Shown: positions 14,345 to 29,259, counted from the stretch's first letter. The stretch: 64,000 nucleotides of DNA from Bombus terrestris (GCF_910591885.1 NC_063272.1:11110364-11174363), one strand, 5' to 3'. Notes: a model not told the origin generated them from the letters alone. Made by a program: numbers and translations.

Positions 14345-14616
14345 GAAAGAATCAATATCCACAGACGGTTGAGTCTCGTATCCCGCAACGTGTCTATTGA
14401 CATTAGTGATAAACGTAACGTGGAAAGCTTTGAACGAATTCGGTGAATCTCGTGGGACTTCATGCCAGTTAGGCAGGCAATCTTCCCACTCCTTTACGCC
14501 ACATTCGTGTTTCACGAGTACTGTGAAAGGAAATGTGTTTTGGCAGAATTTCAGAGATTCCTTTTGCAGCTGCGGCCAGTCTTGCACTTTATTATAATTT
14601 TGATTACGAATACAGC
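14345..14616 (-). CDS. Unrecognised candidate coding exon (about 90 codons)
   Basis: I do not recognise this protein. The minus strand holds an open frame after a possible acceptor (aaaacagtag), beginning CIRNQNYNKVQDWPQLQK and running through FCQNTFPFTVLVKHECG, WEDCLPNWHEVPRDSP and AFHVTFITNVNRHVAGY. The composition is that of a folded soluble or secreted protein: several Trp, four Cys (positions 1, 24, 38 and 46 of the exon), and few low-complexity runs. This is unlike the AT-driven spurious frames around it. A weak donor, TTC|GTGTAT, would end it at 14345. Otherwise the frame runs to a stop at 14273 through AT-rich codons that look non-coding. No partner exon was found on either side. It could be an exon of a gene with long introns, a pseudo-exon, or part of an old mobile element. 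Confidence 0.42.
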
Positions 14617-17600
14617 CTACTGTTTTTAAACGCTATCTTTAAACAGATCTCGCATTTGCATTTCTTTTTAAAAGATTAATAATCAAGGTTAATTTGAACG
14701 CTTAATTTATAAAAATATTTAAATACTACAGCAATCAATCTTTCATGTATAGTTAAATGTATTCCAAATAATTATGGAATGATATAGAATAAATTATATA
14801 AACAAATTACATAGAAATTCGTTACTATCATAAATAATTCCTTAATTTTTCATACATTTAAATTCTTGCATAATAAAGAAGAGTAATTCGATTAACTAAA
14901 AGATTTAGCAATTTCAAAGTTGATACGTATTTCATACATGCAGCAAATTGTAAAATGTCGTACAAATTGGCATGTGTTCAGTATATGTATGTAGTACAAG
15001 TACATTTAGTTATCAATAATTTCAACGTTCCACAGACGATTCAGTTTGCCTCGTAACTCATGTTTCAAATTATTTACTATGTTAAAATTAGACTAATAAC
15101 TGATTCTATGCCATTGTTACAGATTCGAATAGTTACGAAAATCAGTAACACATATAAATCACCGATAAAACATTATCTGCGTACATACCTACATACATAC
15201 GCACAAGTTTATGATATTGGTTTAGTTTGTTTTTATACCTATATATTTTGGAGGGATTTATGGATTAATCACTTCATATTTCATGTTCGCTGATTTTATA
15301 CTTATCAAATACAGGCTATTGTTATGCAATTTCTATCATGAACGTATTTAGATCAGTTGATTTCAAAGAATGAAAATTTATTTAATGTTTATTTAAAGTC
15401 ATTCAACAGGAAATAAGTTCTAGATTTATTCATATTCTTATCTCTGATTTAGAAGTATGCTATATTTTTAAGTATAATATATTTTATAATATTTTAGAAT
15501 ATTACTATTACTTTAAAAATATAATATGTTTTTCTGCTGTTCATTTCATTTATCTTAGATATTTTCTTCCTTTACATTTAACATTTACTCTATGATTATA
15601 TTATTTAAATAGCTATATACCAGAACGCAAGAGCGTAAGATCTCGATAATACAATCGCAATTTATTTGGAAGATCTAAACAGGGTATTATATTGTTGCTT
15701 TACAAAGGAACTCCAAAAGCATGAAATTTGAATTTAATTTAATTGTTTCAATTTCTACAAACGTTCCCCTCGAGCGTAGCAGCCCGCAGAAAATTGTTTC
15801 TTGTTGTTTGCAGTACGTGCAATACAGTGCGGTTCGTAATTTCCTACTATCTAGTGTTTAGAATTTATACAAAATGTCCTTTGAATCAACGATGACGTGA
15901 CCACGTGTAAAAGCCTATCTTGCTGGTTGCAAATGTTTCTACAGCGCTGGTACTAGCATACAACATAACATCTCGGCTAGACCTTTCCAGCTACAATTTC
16001 TCGTCCACCTTCTCTTCCATTCACCACCACATTCTCCTCCTTTCATCCGTATGTGGCCTTCGTATTACATGTCGTATGCGGTATATCCATAAGCATAGAA
16101 CCACGAATCACGTTGGCTTACCTCGGTTTCCTTCGAAATAACACGGCTTATTGCTCGAACCAATTCACGTGTACGTACGGTCCTGCAGTATCATGCAACG
16201 TTATTTTTAAGTCATGTATAAATTCTGATAAACAAGATGAGAAAATTACACTTCCCTGTTGTTAATTAATTTTCTTCTATTACATATACCTTCTTTTATA
16301 CAAGCCCATAATAGTAATATACTTTTTCAGATCTTTATCGTACCATTTTAATTGTAATAATTTATATATATTATACTTAGGTACATATTAAAGATTACTA
16401 GATAGCTCTGGTGTTAGGAAAACATTGAAACCCGTAAAAAACTATTACTCTAAATGGCATAATATGTGAGTTTAAAAAGGAATGAGTATTACATTATACA
16501 GTGTGTTTTTTACTCTGTGTTATATCGGATCGATTACATGATTCTAAAGCTCTTTTCATTTCTTTATCAATCAATCGTGCATATCATATTTCGGAGTACA
16601 TAATTTTTTAAATTGCCTGGTTGGTTGACAGCAAATCGAACGCTAGGTCGTCGAACCCTCACAATCTTTTGTCAATCGATAATGTATAATGTATATTGCG
16701 TATTGAAACAGGACGTTGAAGTATTTCAGAAAAAAGAATTTGTTCTGTGTTATTCTTAGCTCATCTCTACATAAACCTTTTATTCTTCTTTTAGTTAACT
16801 TATTTAGTTCAATTATAAAATATATGTACATAATAGAATTATAAGTACATTCGATAACATTTCATCGTGACATTTAACGTAAATTTAGTTTGTGGATTCC
16901 ACTAGAGATTTATGTACGCGTACCTTTGTCTGTACAAATATTGTATTGTAGGTATTTGAACAGTTGAAATAAACTACGCGCGATGTTTCAAATGCTTAGT
17001 AAAAAAAAACTATCTAAACAAGATACATGTATATTTTCGATAGATTTTTATATTTTCTAGAAGCTTTCTTCGTTTTATACGTGATGAAAACGATTTACCA
17101 ACAATAATCGAATCGTAGAAAGCTGTATAGTGATCGATTTTGTTGGATACCAATTCTGAAAGAAGTTCAGAGGAAACGCTTCCAATTTATTTTCACTCCT
17201 ATCGCTACCGTGTAATGTATACTAGTATTGCGCTGTTGATACTGTATACGTGGATCAGACGAAGCTCTGATCTTGAAAGGTCAAAGATACCGGAAAGGAA
17301 CAGATACCATAGAAAGAGGATGCTATATCTTAAGATGGATATCTTTTTACTCTTTCCACTAAATCGCTTTCAAGGCTGACCTTTAATCATATTTGACCAG
17401 AGAGATGGCTTTATTAAACCGGCGTTTCTCTCCAACAAAATCGGTTTTCCGTGGTCAATAGAAAAGTCATCTGATTTTAACAAAGTAAAGTGAACGTAAT
17501 TATCTCTTGCGGTTCAATTAAACAATAAGACAAAACGATAATTGTAAAACTATTATGTTGTACTAAACATAACTAGGTAAAAATCCTTTTCTATCTCCGG

Positions 17601-20600
17601 ATGGTTTTCTAAAGAAATTATTATTTACCGTGTATTGTTCGATTAAAAAATCGTTGAACAGACTAGACTTCAAAATGTATTTATTCTTTTTCTTTGTTAA
17701 GAACTTACAAATTATGTTCATCGAACCGAATGTATTTTTGATCGTGTACTTATAACTTTTCAAAATTCATGTAGCTACATCTTTTTATATTGTATCCGTT
17801 CAGAAAATTTAATAACTTGATTTATGAAAATTTACTACGGTAATTAATTACGACATTATGGTTTACAAAATCGAATTAAATCTAGCTCATTTTCTTTTTC
17901 TTTTTTTTACCAAAATTTAATGGACATTAACGTTTTATAAAATACTGTTAAATTAGTTATATACTTTACGAAATACGTTACTAGATCATGATTATTTACT
18001 ATAATTTGCTTAATCAACAATTATTTTTGTTATATCGACTTTTTGTGGTACAGAGTTTCATAGTTCGTTTTCTTCCACGTACTTTCAAGATCGTTAATGT
18101 TTAACTGCTTTCCAACCATAAAATCTATGATGGTTTTAGCAAAACCGATTACATACTCGCATTTCCCGTTAATGCGCTCGATATAAGATGCATCTCACGC
18201 GATTAGTAACCTTAAGTGACGTAATTAATTAGTCTGTGCGCAACGTTTGCGAAATGCTGCGCTGTAACTCCAGAATATTCGAACATAGCAACGTTAATCA
18301 CTGATTCGTTGATTTAGGTACCAGTAAATTGGGAATACATGCATACAGCTGCTGGCTTCTGTAGGAATTGTTATCGGGATTCGAAGATATCAACGAAGGG
18401 AGTCTGGGATAGACATCCGACAAGGGACATCAGACAGAGGGGTAGACTCAAAATAGATGTCATCGTTACCCTTCCAACAGCTTACTAGCCTAGACGATCT
18501 TTAATCACGGAACCCGTCAAGAACGTATCTGTCACGTTGCAGTAGCCCTTCTCAAGGAAAATCCATTTCTTTTTCTGGTCAAGCGACTGATCAAAGTAAT
18601 AATCCGTTGGTGGCTAAGGAATGATGGATCGAATTACTCAAGGTATGTTATTAACTTAATGATTTGTTCGTCACGGTATAAATTGAGTGGTGCGGAGCAA
18701 ATAATTTATATCGCTTTGTCAAAGTAATATTTCTAGAATGAAATATTGCAATAAAACATGGCCATCCATTATATTAATGTTTTCTTTGTATTAACGTTTA
18801 TTATGTTAACGATATGTTCATAAAAATAATTTATTACTTTTACGAATGGCTGAAAGGAAAATACATTTTTTGTTATATTTATAAATATCATAATGCAACG
18901 ATTTATATTAACAGCATAAAGTTACTTTACCGAATGCTGGAAAACTAATTTTTAAAAAAATTGCTGTTTGTCGAAACCGTTCGCTAAATAAATTTCGACA
19001 TAAAGATTTCATATTGAGTATTTTGTAGATTGATTCATTATTATTTCCAATTATCTTCTCAATCAGAAGCTATTCCCCTGTACATGTTTTAATATGTTTT
19101 AATATTTATCTTTCACATGCATGCCTTATAATTTATACATATAGTATTTTGAATTTTCATTTTGCGTCAATCAAACCTTTGTACGTTTTGTTAATTCACT
19201 ACTCTATTCATAATGCTCTATCGACTAGTCTTTATAATTTACATAAGTGAAACAGTCTCCGTTAAGGTTCTATTTCTTATAAAAATATTTTATATAAAAA
19301 AATTTTATATAATAAAAAATTCTTTATATAAAAATATGAATTCGCATTCGCAGTCTAATAATAATTGATATTTGTAAAATACATATCCAATATTGACCTG
19401 GTGTTGTAAACAGACAACATTAACAACATTTCACAGTATAGTTAACAAATCTTTTGACAATCCTTCAATCAACAATTGTCACACGAGAAAGCTTCCGAAT
19501 TCAATGAATCCTTACCGAGAGTTTGACCTCAGTTACAGGTTATTATCAACCAACCGCTACAGCTATGATCCTATTTCCGGATTCCATATTAATGGTAGCT
19601 TCCATCGAAAATCGTAAACGTGAGTCAGCTGTTTCGTGATCGAAATATAGATCGACCGAGTCATTTCGGCAAACATTGGATCGTGGCGATTGACAAATCG
19701 TTACGCACTCCGAGGCCTATGGTCAATGGTCAGCCGTCATCGATGGGACATCAGTAGGAGAATAATTCAGGTATAATTGACCAGCTTGGCTAATAGCCAC
19801 TGTTAATTAGTAGATAGCTGGCTGACGTAGAAGGTGGGCATACGTACTATGAGATATGATCGAGTGCACGAAGGGTTTCGAGACGTTTGTAAACGGCAGC
19901 AAACTCGAAATGTTAAGCCGAGTCTGTGACTAACGAATGAGCATCAACGAACCCGATCTGTTGATTGTTCGTGCATCAAAGGAAAATACTCGTGTTTATA
20001 CAGAGTGACCTATAGGATTTGGTAAAAATTTTACTATCATCTTCTATGGACGAAGACAATAATAAAATATAAATATTCTATTAAAATATCGAAAGAAAAA
20101 TTCGGCTGGTGTAAAAATGGTAACTGAAAAATGAAAATCTTATCTCGTGTCTTTTAATCGAGGAAGGCGAAGTAACTCATCGCTTAATTAACTTCCTAAT
20201 CTTTTGAATAATTACTTTATTTATAAATCTTCTATCTTTTAGTGTACATTTTTTAACACGTTTTATGTTAACGTATACGTATACGTATACATGTATTTAA
20301 AACTACGTATTTAATATTTATTGCAAGTATAGGTAACTAAAGTAAACAAAATTATTAGAATTCATATACATGTGAATCATTATCTACGTTAAACTCTGCC
20401 TGATTCGATTACCGATATTGTAACACTACTACGAATTGTACGTTTGTGTCGAATGCCCTACAGATTCGCGTTTGTCCACGCTTACTATTTTCCGGTTCAT
20501 TCGTTAGGTGTAGACCTGGTTTTAGACATGCAATAGCGTGAGCATGAATGTACGTGCGACCGTATACACACCACCAACCACGCGTGTATGTATATACGTA

Positions 20601-23600
20601 TTACAGATTGTGCACGTGTGAATGTACGAGGGTAGCCCCAGGGAATGCCAGGTATCTACAATACTTGCAAAATACTCCTGGTACAAACCGCATGCTATCC
20701 CTTCATTGTTCGATTGTAGTCACATTATCTGACAGAAAAGTGAACGGATTAATGTTAATGAATGGAAATTATCGACATCAGGTGTCTCGTCTGCTACGAT
20801 TCTCGTACGAATCGCTGCTGGCGTTTTTGTTTCCACTGACTCGACGCATCAGTTTTTCTTTCACTTCTTTCACTTTACTTTTCTTCTCGCGAATGAATTG
20901 ATTTTAAAAGATTAGAACAAATAATTAAACTGAATTTTTTAATTCTCTGCCTTCTTATATAAAGCATAAATAAATATTTAAAAAGTATATATATATATTT
21001 TTATATAGGAATATATTTTAATGAATAGTGGAATATGGAATAACAGCGATAAAATATAATATGGAAATATATTAATATTTGTAATCTATTGGTTACGACT
21101 AAACATTTGAGATCTTTTACAATTGAAATAAGTAGAAGTAGTATAAAACACGATAAGTAGTACGATGAGATTTATATAAGTATAATGTCTATTAATCGAA
21201 TACTGTACATTATATATTACAAGCAGAATAAGATTATAGATAATGTGAATTATTATATTATTTTTAAAGTAAAAAGGGCAAAAATTAAAATTTGGGTGGA
21301 AATTCTATTTCATTATTAGGATTTACATTTGTATTGATATTACATTTTTGAATTTATAACGTCTTCTGTCACTATTGATTCTGTCTAGCGTAAGCTAAAT
21401 CATCCGTTACATTTAAAAATAAAATGTCAAGTATAATTAAACTACATTTTTCTACTTTAGAAAAAAATTAGATGTTTCGCTGTAAAATCAAATAAATAAA
21501 TCGGTAAAATATACGTGTTTCTTAAATTATATGTTTTGCAAGCGTGCTCTATTTTTTTGAAATATTGTGACCTGACGGATCAAAATAAATATTTACTTCC
21601 TAGATTTTATTTTCGAGTGAATGTTGGTTATAAAATATGTTGGACGTCGAAATGTTTGGAAACAATGGGAACTTACGTTTTATTTTGTTGCGCGTTCGTA
21701 TTTTCACAAAATTGATATACTTTTATGTCAACTGTAAAGCTATTTTATTGTAGGCACTATAAAAAATTTTCATTCGATTTCTTATGCGTATTTGTCCCAG
21801 CAGGAAAATCGAAGCGAGGTCACGAGTCCTATAATATTGTTAGAAACAGATTCAAATTGCATCTGCAAAAATACAAATTTTATAATTTTATAATATTAAA
21901 ATTCTCTATTATTATATTTGACAGAAGTAAATGAAATAGAAATTCGCTTGTTTACTATATTTTTATCGTATTATTAATTATAATAATATAAATACAAAGT
22001 TACATTTATGTATATAATTTTAAACTAACGAGTGAAATGTACATCTGCGATAGAAATTTGATAATATATAAAATAATCAATTATTATAGATATTATTTAA
22101 TCACTATTACAAGAGCTTTAGTTTATCGATATTATTCAATTAACTAGTTGTAAGTGGACTTCTGTGTGGAATACAAAACATCGTCATTTATTCTTCTTGT
22201 GTCGTTTCTCTTAGACTTTATGTTTAGGTATACATATATATACATATACATTAATAATGTTAATTAAAACGTGATAATTAGATTATCATGGAAACAATTA
22301 ATTCATTGGAATTTTGCATTCATACAAAATTACGATCTAATACACATAGTGAAAATTTGTTGAAGCTATATATTTGCTAAAGTTCCAGAAATATAATAAA
22401 TTGATATCAATGTGTTAGTCCCTTTATTGTCCCTGTATTAATGCCAAAATTGATTAAATTTATGACTAAATGATGTAACGGATATAAGCAGGAAAAAGAA
22501 ACTATTTTATTATATAAAACTAGTGAGGTTATTGTTATAATGTTTTGAATATATGAGTCCTTTATAAATTAAGACTTAAAGTTCCATGTAAGATAATAAG
22601 TTTTAGAGATTTTTTAAGTCTTTAAAAATTTTGATAATGCCCATGTAATTTTTTGTATTTATTCACAAATATTCCTTTGATAAGGTACACAAAGTAAGTA
22701 CGATTTTAAAATACTTATTAAAATAAAAGCTGCATAGAATGTTAAAGTATTTCTCCTCCCCTTTTTGAAATAGACTTCCTAAGTTTGTGATTCCGATCAT
22801 AAATTTCTTTCGACAGGTATTGTTTAACTCCAACTTAAGGTATTTCTGTCATCATTATCTCTAATACATTTTCTGTCAATGAAAAATCATAACCGAAGGT
22901 TGAGAATGCTTGAAGGCGATTGAACTTCTTGACACGGTAAACTTTGTTCTTTGTAAGATCAAAAGATCTTTCGTTGCAAGAAAATCTTCATATTCTTGAA
23001 TAAAGTCTTTTCTTAAAGTCTTCGTTATTTTATACGTTAGAATATTACATAAGAATGCGTTTTTCTTTTATTTTTGTACATGAACCGTCTTCATCGTTTT
23101 GATCGTTTTGCAGAATCGATCCTATGAGTAATCTCCACATATTTGGTGACATTCTGCACATTATAATATATATGTATACATAATATATTTTTTATTGTAT
23201 ATATTTTTTCACTAGTATGATATTACTCTTCACACTACATACTTCGGTTATACATAACGTCGTTAAAAAAGAAATCCGAGATATTTGGAAATACGAAAGA
23301 GCTGGCAACAAATTAAAAAGAAAGCACAATTTACGTTGGTAAAAATTGTATGAATTCATTCTCTTCGAAAACTGTTTCATTTCTCTAAAATTTTATATTT
23401 AATTTCACGTTATTGTGCCTGGCGACTGTAAAAATTCCATGAAAATTCCGGCGAATGAAAAAGTCGAAACGCAGCGTCGAAAGCGCCACGCTCTGTTCAC
23501 GGAACAAAAAAATTTTTAGCTGACGATCCCGGTGATATTCGTCGTTCAAATAGTACGTGTATTAATAATTAACGAATTTAACGTCTATCTCCTAAACGAT

Positions 23601-26600
23601 GCTTGTCTATAACGCGATTCTTATTTGCATCATTGATCGGTAAACGAAGGCCAATTACAAATTCATTAACCGACTTAACTGGCATTTTGTTACAGCCGCG
23701 TTTCCTCCAACGTCCTTCGTCCAAGCAATTTCTCACAGCTTTCGCCCCTTTCTTTCTGCTAGGTATTCTTCGACCTCTCTCAATGCCTGGCATTATGTAC
23801 GAATTGCCGCTGGCAAACAAGACGTCAGGGGCCAAGTACAATCGTCTGTGTTAACAAGTCACACGTCAGCCCCAGAAAATTTATTCGTTTCACGCCTGTA
23901 CGGATATGCAATTTAATTAAAAGCGTCGCATTCAACGGAAACGATATTCACGAGCGTCGCCGTACTATTTTGCAAGAATAAATCTACCGTCTTGGCGGAC
24001 GCTAGACATGCTCCACCCTCTTGAAACCAACTCTCATAATAATCCCAAGTGACGAACAATTTTTCGTCGCCTCCACCAACTTATCAATTCTACAAAGTCA
24101 TTTCTTCTTCGCTTTCCGTATATTTTTTATTCTATTTATATTTATTCTTCCTGGTTTCTATTTCTCCTCCCTTTACTTCCTTCTGTTAGGAAATTTATTT
24201 TTGCATAATAAAGGAGACCACGTTCATACGGGCACACATGGAGCCAATATTTATTACAGTCCCAAAAATAGCTTACAGGGGTATTTTGAAATTCAAAAGA
24301 GAAAGGGGAAAATATAAAACATAAATGTTGAGTTTCTTTTATTGCTTTTCGCCGGTGTCTTCAAAGAGAAGATAAACGTTGTTACCTCTGAAATGGGTAG
24401 TTTCAAACAACTGTTTAATGGTTGACTTTCTGTTTTACTGTTTTAAATGCTTTAGAAGCGTGTGTGTTTTGTTGTTGGTAAAGAGGAGTAAAATCAGGTA
24501 AAACGGAATATTCACGTAAAATAAAATATACGTATCTGTTTCCGATGCTTTAGGTATAATAGTTGATATAATGACAAAGATGAGAATATAAAATATTTGG
24601 CCGGAAAAGACTGCGACTTTATCGTATAAAATGTATTGCTTAAAGAAATGATCGTAAAATGTAATAACTAATTTGTATATTTTTGTCGTTAATATAGGAT
24701 CGCTATTAAAATCCAGACTTTAATGTCGTTATTTAAAAATTCATTGAGGAAGAAGTAAATGGTATAAAATTATGAAGGCACTGAGGTTGATATGTATTAA
24801 TGATTCATGTGTTAAATATAACGATAGTATAAAACTCCAAGAGACTCGAAATATATGCGTTTTATTGAAAGTCATAAGAAACAATTACGATTTCTACCTA
24901 TCTTTAATAAATGTGGGCATCAGCTGTTTGTTGCCATTATGAAGGAAATTCGATTAGAATCGGTCTTCCTAAGTTGACTAGTACGCGACGATAACAATGT
25001 TCGTCTCGAAGTCGAGGCGAATAGAAGTAACGATGTCCAATGTCGTAGACCGAACGTAAAAGTTAGCGAATCTGATAGCAGTCAGCTTTGCAAAGCTCCT
25101 CCCAATTCGATCCGTGTGATTTTTACGACACGATCGCAATTGTCGTTCTAGTTCCTAGTGTCATCGAAAGATAGTATCACAAGGTAACTCGAAATATTTC
25201 GATTCTTTACGAATGGTGTCGATTGCATCGTAAAATTACTCCTTTCTCGTTTATTTCTACTGCTTCCACTTAAGTATTTTCAAAGCTTTTATTAAATTCT
25301 ATATTTTTAAATGCAACTGCTACAAATTATGTAAATAATTTGTTACTAATAAAAATCGAATAAAATTAAGTTTACTTCTTTTGCATCAAGCGTAAAAGAT
25401 ATTTACGATAAATTTATTGTATATTTTTTATTGTATTTTTAATAACCGTGATTTCAACATAGTAAAACACGGAACGATTAATTTCGTGGAAAGCAGTTTT
25501 GGTTGTCTCTCGGCCGTTTCGCTGTTCTCTTCCCGCTAAACCTGAATGCTAGAGCTTTCTTTTTTACTCGGCCCCACTCTCTTACTCTTTTTAACGATTT
25601 TTCACCTTCCTCTATACTCGTTCTTTTAATGTCAGTGGCAATTAATATATCCCGGTCGTTTCGCCGCAACTGTCGACCCTCAGTGCCGTATCGACTTTCC
25701 TCGTTTATGTCCTATGAAACTACAAAACTCCCGTCCAGCAGTAGTGAAAATTCCATTTCCCAGCAGAAAACACGATCGACCTCAACCACCCTTATCCCTT
25801 AGCTGACGTTGCAACGCCGTAACGCACCCATCGGTGAATTGCATCGAGCTCTGAGGGCTACCGCGTTAAATCGAATCCTTTCGCGTTTTGATAGTGCAAG
25901 GGCAATTACGTGTAGAAGGAATTATTTTACAACGTTTGCGGCTTCTGACAATTTTCCCGTTTCCCGTTAATTGACAATACACGCGGCATTAAATGTCATT
26001 TATTCAATTCACACATTTCTACGTGTAAATTTATTTACGAATCTATTCCCAAAATCTATTTCAGATTTGCAAACTCTGACATTGCCGGTGTTTCGATTTT
26101 CATGACAAATTCTGTTATTCAACGTGTCGTTGACGTAATATTACGTTTTTTCTCATAGTAAAACATGACCAAATAGACCGATCCATAACATTAAGGAAAG
26201 AGAATTTCTTGTATTTATTTCAACTAAAAATAATATTGATCCATAAGCGATGATATTTTTAATAGCATTGTCACTTCGTCTTAATTGTAATGCAGTGTTC
26301 TACCTTAAGGCTTGCGTGAAATTATCTGCAGTAAATGTGTTAATAACGAGCATATCTTTCGTGGAATATTGTAATATTATCGCTTTGTGTTGCAATGTTG
26401 GTATTTAGGAGCAACTGTTCATGCAGAGCCATTAAAATTTCAACTATTGTTTTGCATGTTGTTTTCTGGTGCATCGTTGTAGATAGCCGTGCTAAAATTT
26501 CAGCACAACAGAGGTTATGAACCTATCCCTGTCATGTTTTCGGACAAAGGCTCTTTTAATTTATTCGGATAAACATTATCCGCTAACCGAGCACTTTTTA

Positions 26601-27811
26601 CGGATTTTATTATTAAAAAATCCAGTATTCCATCAAATTCCATGCCGCCTTTTATGTGTACTTCCTGCATGTAAATTTTATATTTGAAAGAAGACAAATA
26701 GCATAGTGAAAAATATCTGGTCTTTCCATTTTTTAGAACAGAAGTTTTTTTCTAATAAAGTATGTGTAATATTGGTACCTTACAGCTTCTAAACGATTGA
26801 AATAAATCATTTTTATTAAATATAATTAGCATAATCAGATTGTCGGTCTTTTTCATAAAGAATACCCATTTTAAAATATGGCATAATTAAGATATTAACA
26901 ATTGAATTGATTTGATTCGTTATTAACATTTCGTTGTATGTATTTCGAACTTTAATTTAATCAAATTAATTTTTAATACGAAAAGATGTACCTAAATTAA
27001 GTATTTAAAACTCAATAATTTATGAATTATCGCAATTTAACGTATATAGCCTTTACAAATTGATATTAAATAATAATTTAATTTAATTAAAAAAAATTTT
27101 AATTATTCATGTGTCCAAGTATGCATCAATTTACAAGAAATATGGGTAGATTGAAGTCGTCATTTAGTAACAGTTTGAAAATTGTTCAACATACAGAAGC
27201 TTCAGGTAGCTCGATAATAGTTTCGAGGTTGAATTTAAACACAAAGTATACCATAAATCTTAAAGCATCTTTAAATAATTACAGAGCAGACCTGCTGGCT
27301 GCGCTGTCATAAGACAGACCCTCTTCACAGGTCAACTTTTATCCTCTTTGCAGCGTCCCTATGACTTCTCACTCAAATAAAGCATCCTCTCTGTAGAAAC
27401 GGAAATTGTTTGTTAAATCCCTGCGTTGTACGCATTTTGAAGGATTAAAAGTTTTCCTCTCTTTTTATCTGTTGAAAATCATAAGAACACAGAAAGTTTC
27501 CATCCTTTACGCACACTTGCCCTTTTTGTATAATTTTATCCCTTTTTAATGTACTTTTAATTCAATAATTCAATTGGAACGATGTTTGGGTTCTGAAATC
27601 CAAAATAATAACGAATCGTTAAATTCGTTAATATGGACTTTTGCTCCGAAGCACATCCATGCAGGAACGCAGACAATTCAAATTTCCACAATTCAAATTA
27701 AAATATCAATAAACAAATGATAAAAAAATGGATAGTAAAAAAATTTTTGTTTCGTTTGTACAGAGCTTCAAAAACCGCCTGAAATTCATGCCTCTAGACT
27801 AGAATACCCCC
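14617..27811. other. Long gene-poor stretch
   Basis: About 13 kb without a recognisable gene. Composition alternates between very AT-rich DNA and GC-enriched islands near 15900-16250, 18080-18640, 19600-19980, 23400-24010 and 25490-25900. The islands could be regulatory DNA, undetected exons or old repeats; nothing in them decides between these. Confidence 0.55.
20271..20290. repeat. ACGTAT short tandem repeat
   Basis: Three ACGTAT units and a partial fourth, forming a self-complementary stretch. Confidence 0.8.
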
Positions 27812-28688
27812 TTAACACTTTGATCTAGATTCTGCCATGGCCGTAATTAAGCAATTGTTGTCATTCAATCCGATTGTATTTGTTCGAGATTTGTGATAAT
27901 GAGCTTGAGCTCGAGGCGACAACCAGTCACCGAACGTAGCCGCGGTCAAGGGATGAACATCTTGTCTAACAAAGGTATATAGTAATAATATAGCTCTTCT
28001 TAAAAAGAAATAGTTGTAGCGGCACTCGACAGTAAACATTCTAACGGTTTCTGTCGCGTGCCTCGCCACACGCAGACCCTATTCTTCAGGTAAGAGGATT
28101 ATCAGATGTCGACGCATTTCCACAGTACATGTTCAGGTAGCCTGAGATCTCATTACAAATCTTAAGATTTAGTTAACTAAAGTCCCTCAAACAGACAAAC
28201 AGTCTTTGTCCCAACTACGGGAAGGTAGGGGAAATCTATTTTTCTCATGAACGGCGCTTCCCGCTAGCAACTTTCCCTCAAGGGCAACCTGCATCCTTCT
28301 CTAACCACCAACATGGAAATTGACCAATTAACAGCAACATCAATTTCCCTCACTTTCCGAACGAAGGCTTTCCTCGACGAATCCGAGTATCTCGTGTTCT
28401 TAGACACACCCTCGGTGGATATACGCTCGATGGATATTCCACGTTTTAACAAAGAGTTAGTTTAGTAATACTTGTACCGTAGGCAGGCAAGTCGAGTACA
28501 ATTTGGGCTTTAGAAGAAAGTGCATTCTCTTATCCAGTTGGCCGCGGATTCGTTGTTAAACCTAGGATCGTTGTCATTAGCTTCTTGAGTATCTAATTAC
28601 CACGTGTCTCTAAGTATCTAATTACCTTGTCAAATTCTGTAATAATTATATTTGCACTAGTCAATATATTCTCTATTGCATAACAACA

Positions 28689-28934
28689 ATGTGTAATCCA
28701 AATGAAGATTCGTTTCACGCCCCTAATCCTAATCATAATGTGAACCCGACATCAGAAGTGGAATCAGTACCGGCTATAACAGTGCAAGTGCTTACGACCA
28801 TCGTGCGCGAGTTAATTCAGTCGCTAGTGCAAATATCGAGTGTGGAACCTAACAATTTTTCGTTGATGCGCAGCTGTCAATCTGATTATGGAGGAAAATC
28901 CTTTACAAAGCAGCGCCCTGAAAGAAAACTATAA
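28689..28934 (+). pseudogene. gag-like N-terminal remnant of a Gypsy-type element
   Basis: An open frame of 81 codons starting directly after the leader. It has a polar, Asn/Pro-rich start followed by an amphipathic stretch with VLTTIVRELIQSLVQI, similar in style to gag N-termini of insect Ty3/Gypsy elements. It stops early, and the following 34 bases carry stop codons before the protease-like frame. There is no zinc knuckle. The gag assignment rests on position next to the protease remnant and on style, so it is tentative. Confidence 0.42.
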
Positions 28935-28968
28935 TTTCAATAACAAGCGTCAAGTCGACTTCTAAGTA

Positions 28969-29259
28969 GTGGAAGCGTCAACTGGTAGATCAAGTAATCT
29001 GGGCGAGCAGTTTACATTTTACTCCGATTCCGGGGGCGAGTGTTCACTAATTAAAGAATCCGTAGCCTTGAGATTTTCTGGCGAAAGAACGACTGATATA
29101 GTAATAATGCGAGGAATAGGAAATATTTGTATTAAACGTATAAATATTGTGTGTATCAATGGTTTTACATTGGAGATCAATTTTCATGTCCTAGCTGATA
29201 GTTATTAATTAAAATATGATATCGTGGTTGGTCGTGAAATTTCATAAAGTGAACCCGAT
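28969..29259 (+). pseudogene. Retropepsin-like protease remnant of a Gypsy-type element
   Basis: The frame contains SDSGGECSLIKESVA, which matches the active-site region of retroviral-type aspartic proteases (D-S-G), then GFTLEINFHVLAD and, after one in-frame TAA at 29206-29208, a KYDIVVGREI segment, the usual end of the Gypsy protease fold. The interrupting stop and the absence of downstream polymerase show that it is dead. It also lacks an upstream in-frame link to the gag-like remnant. Confidence 0.7.

Noticed and set aside
23578..23854. Opposite-strand frames of 87 and 83 codons
   Set aside because: No recognisable domain, no clear splice or start context; probably a compositional effect of a GC-enriched island.
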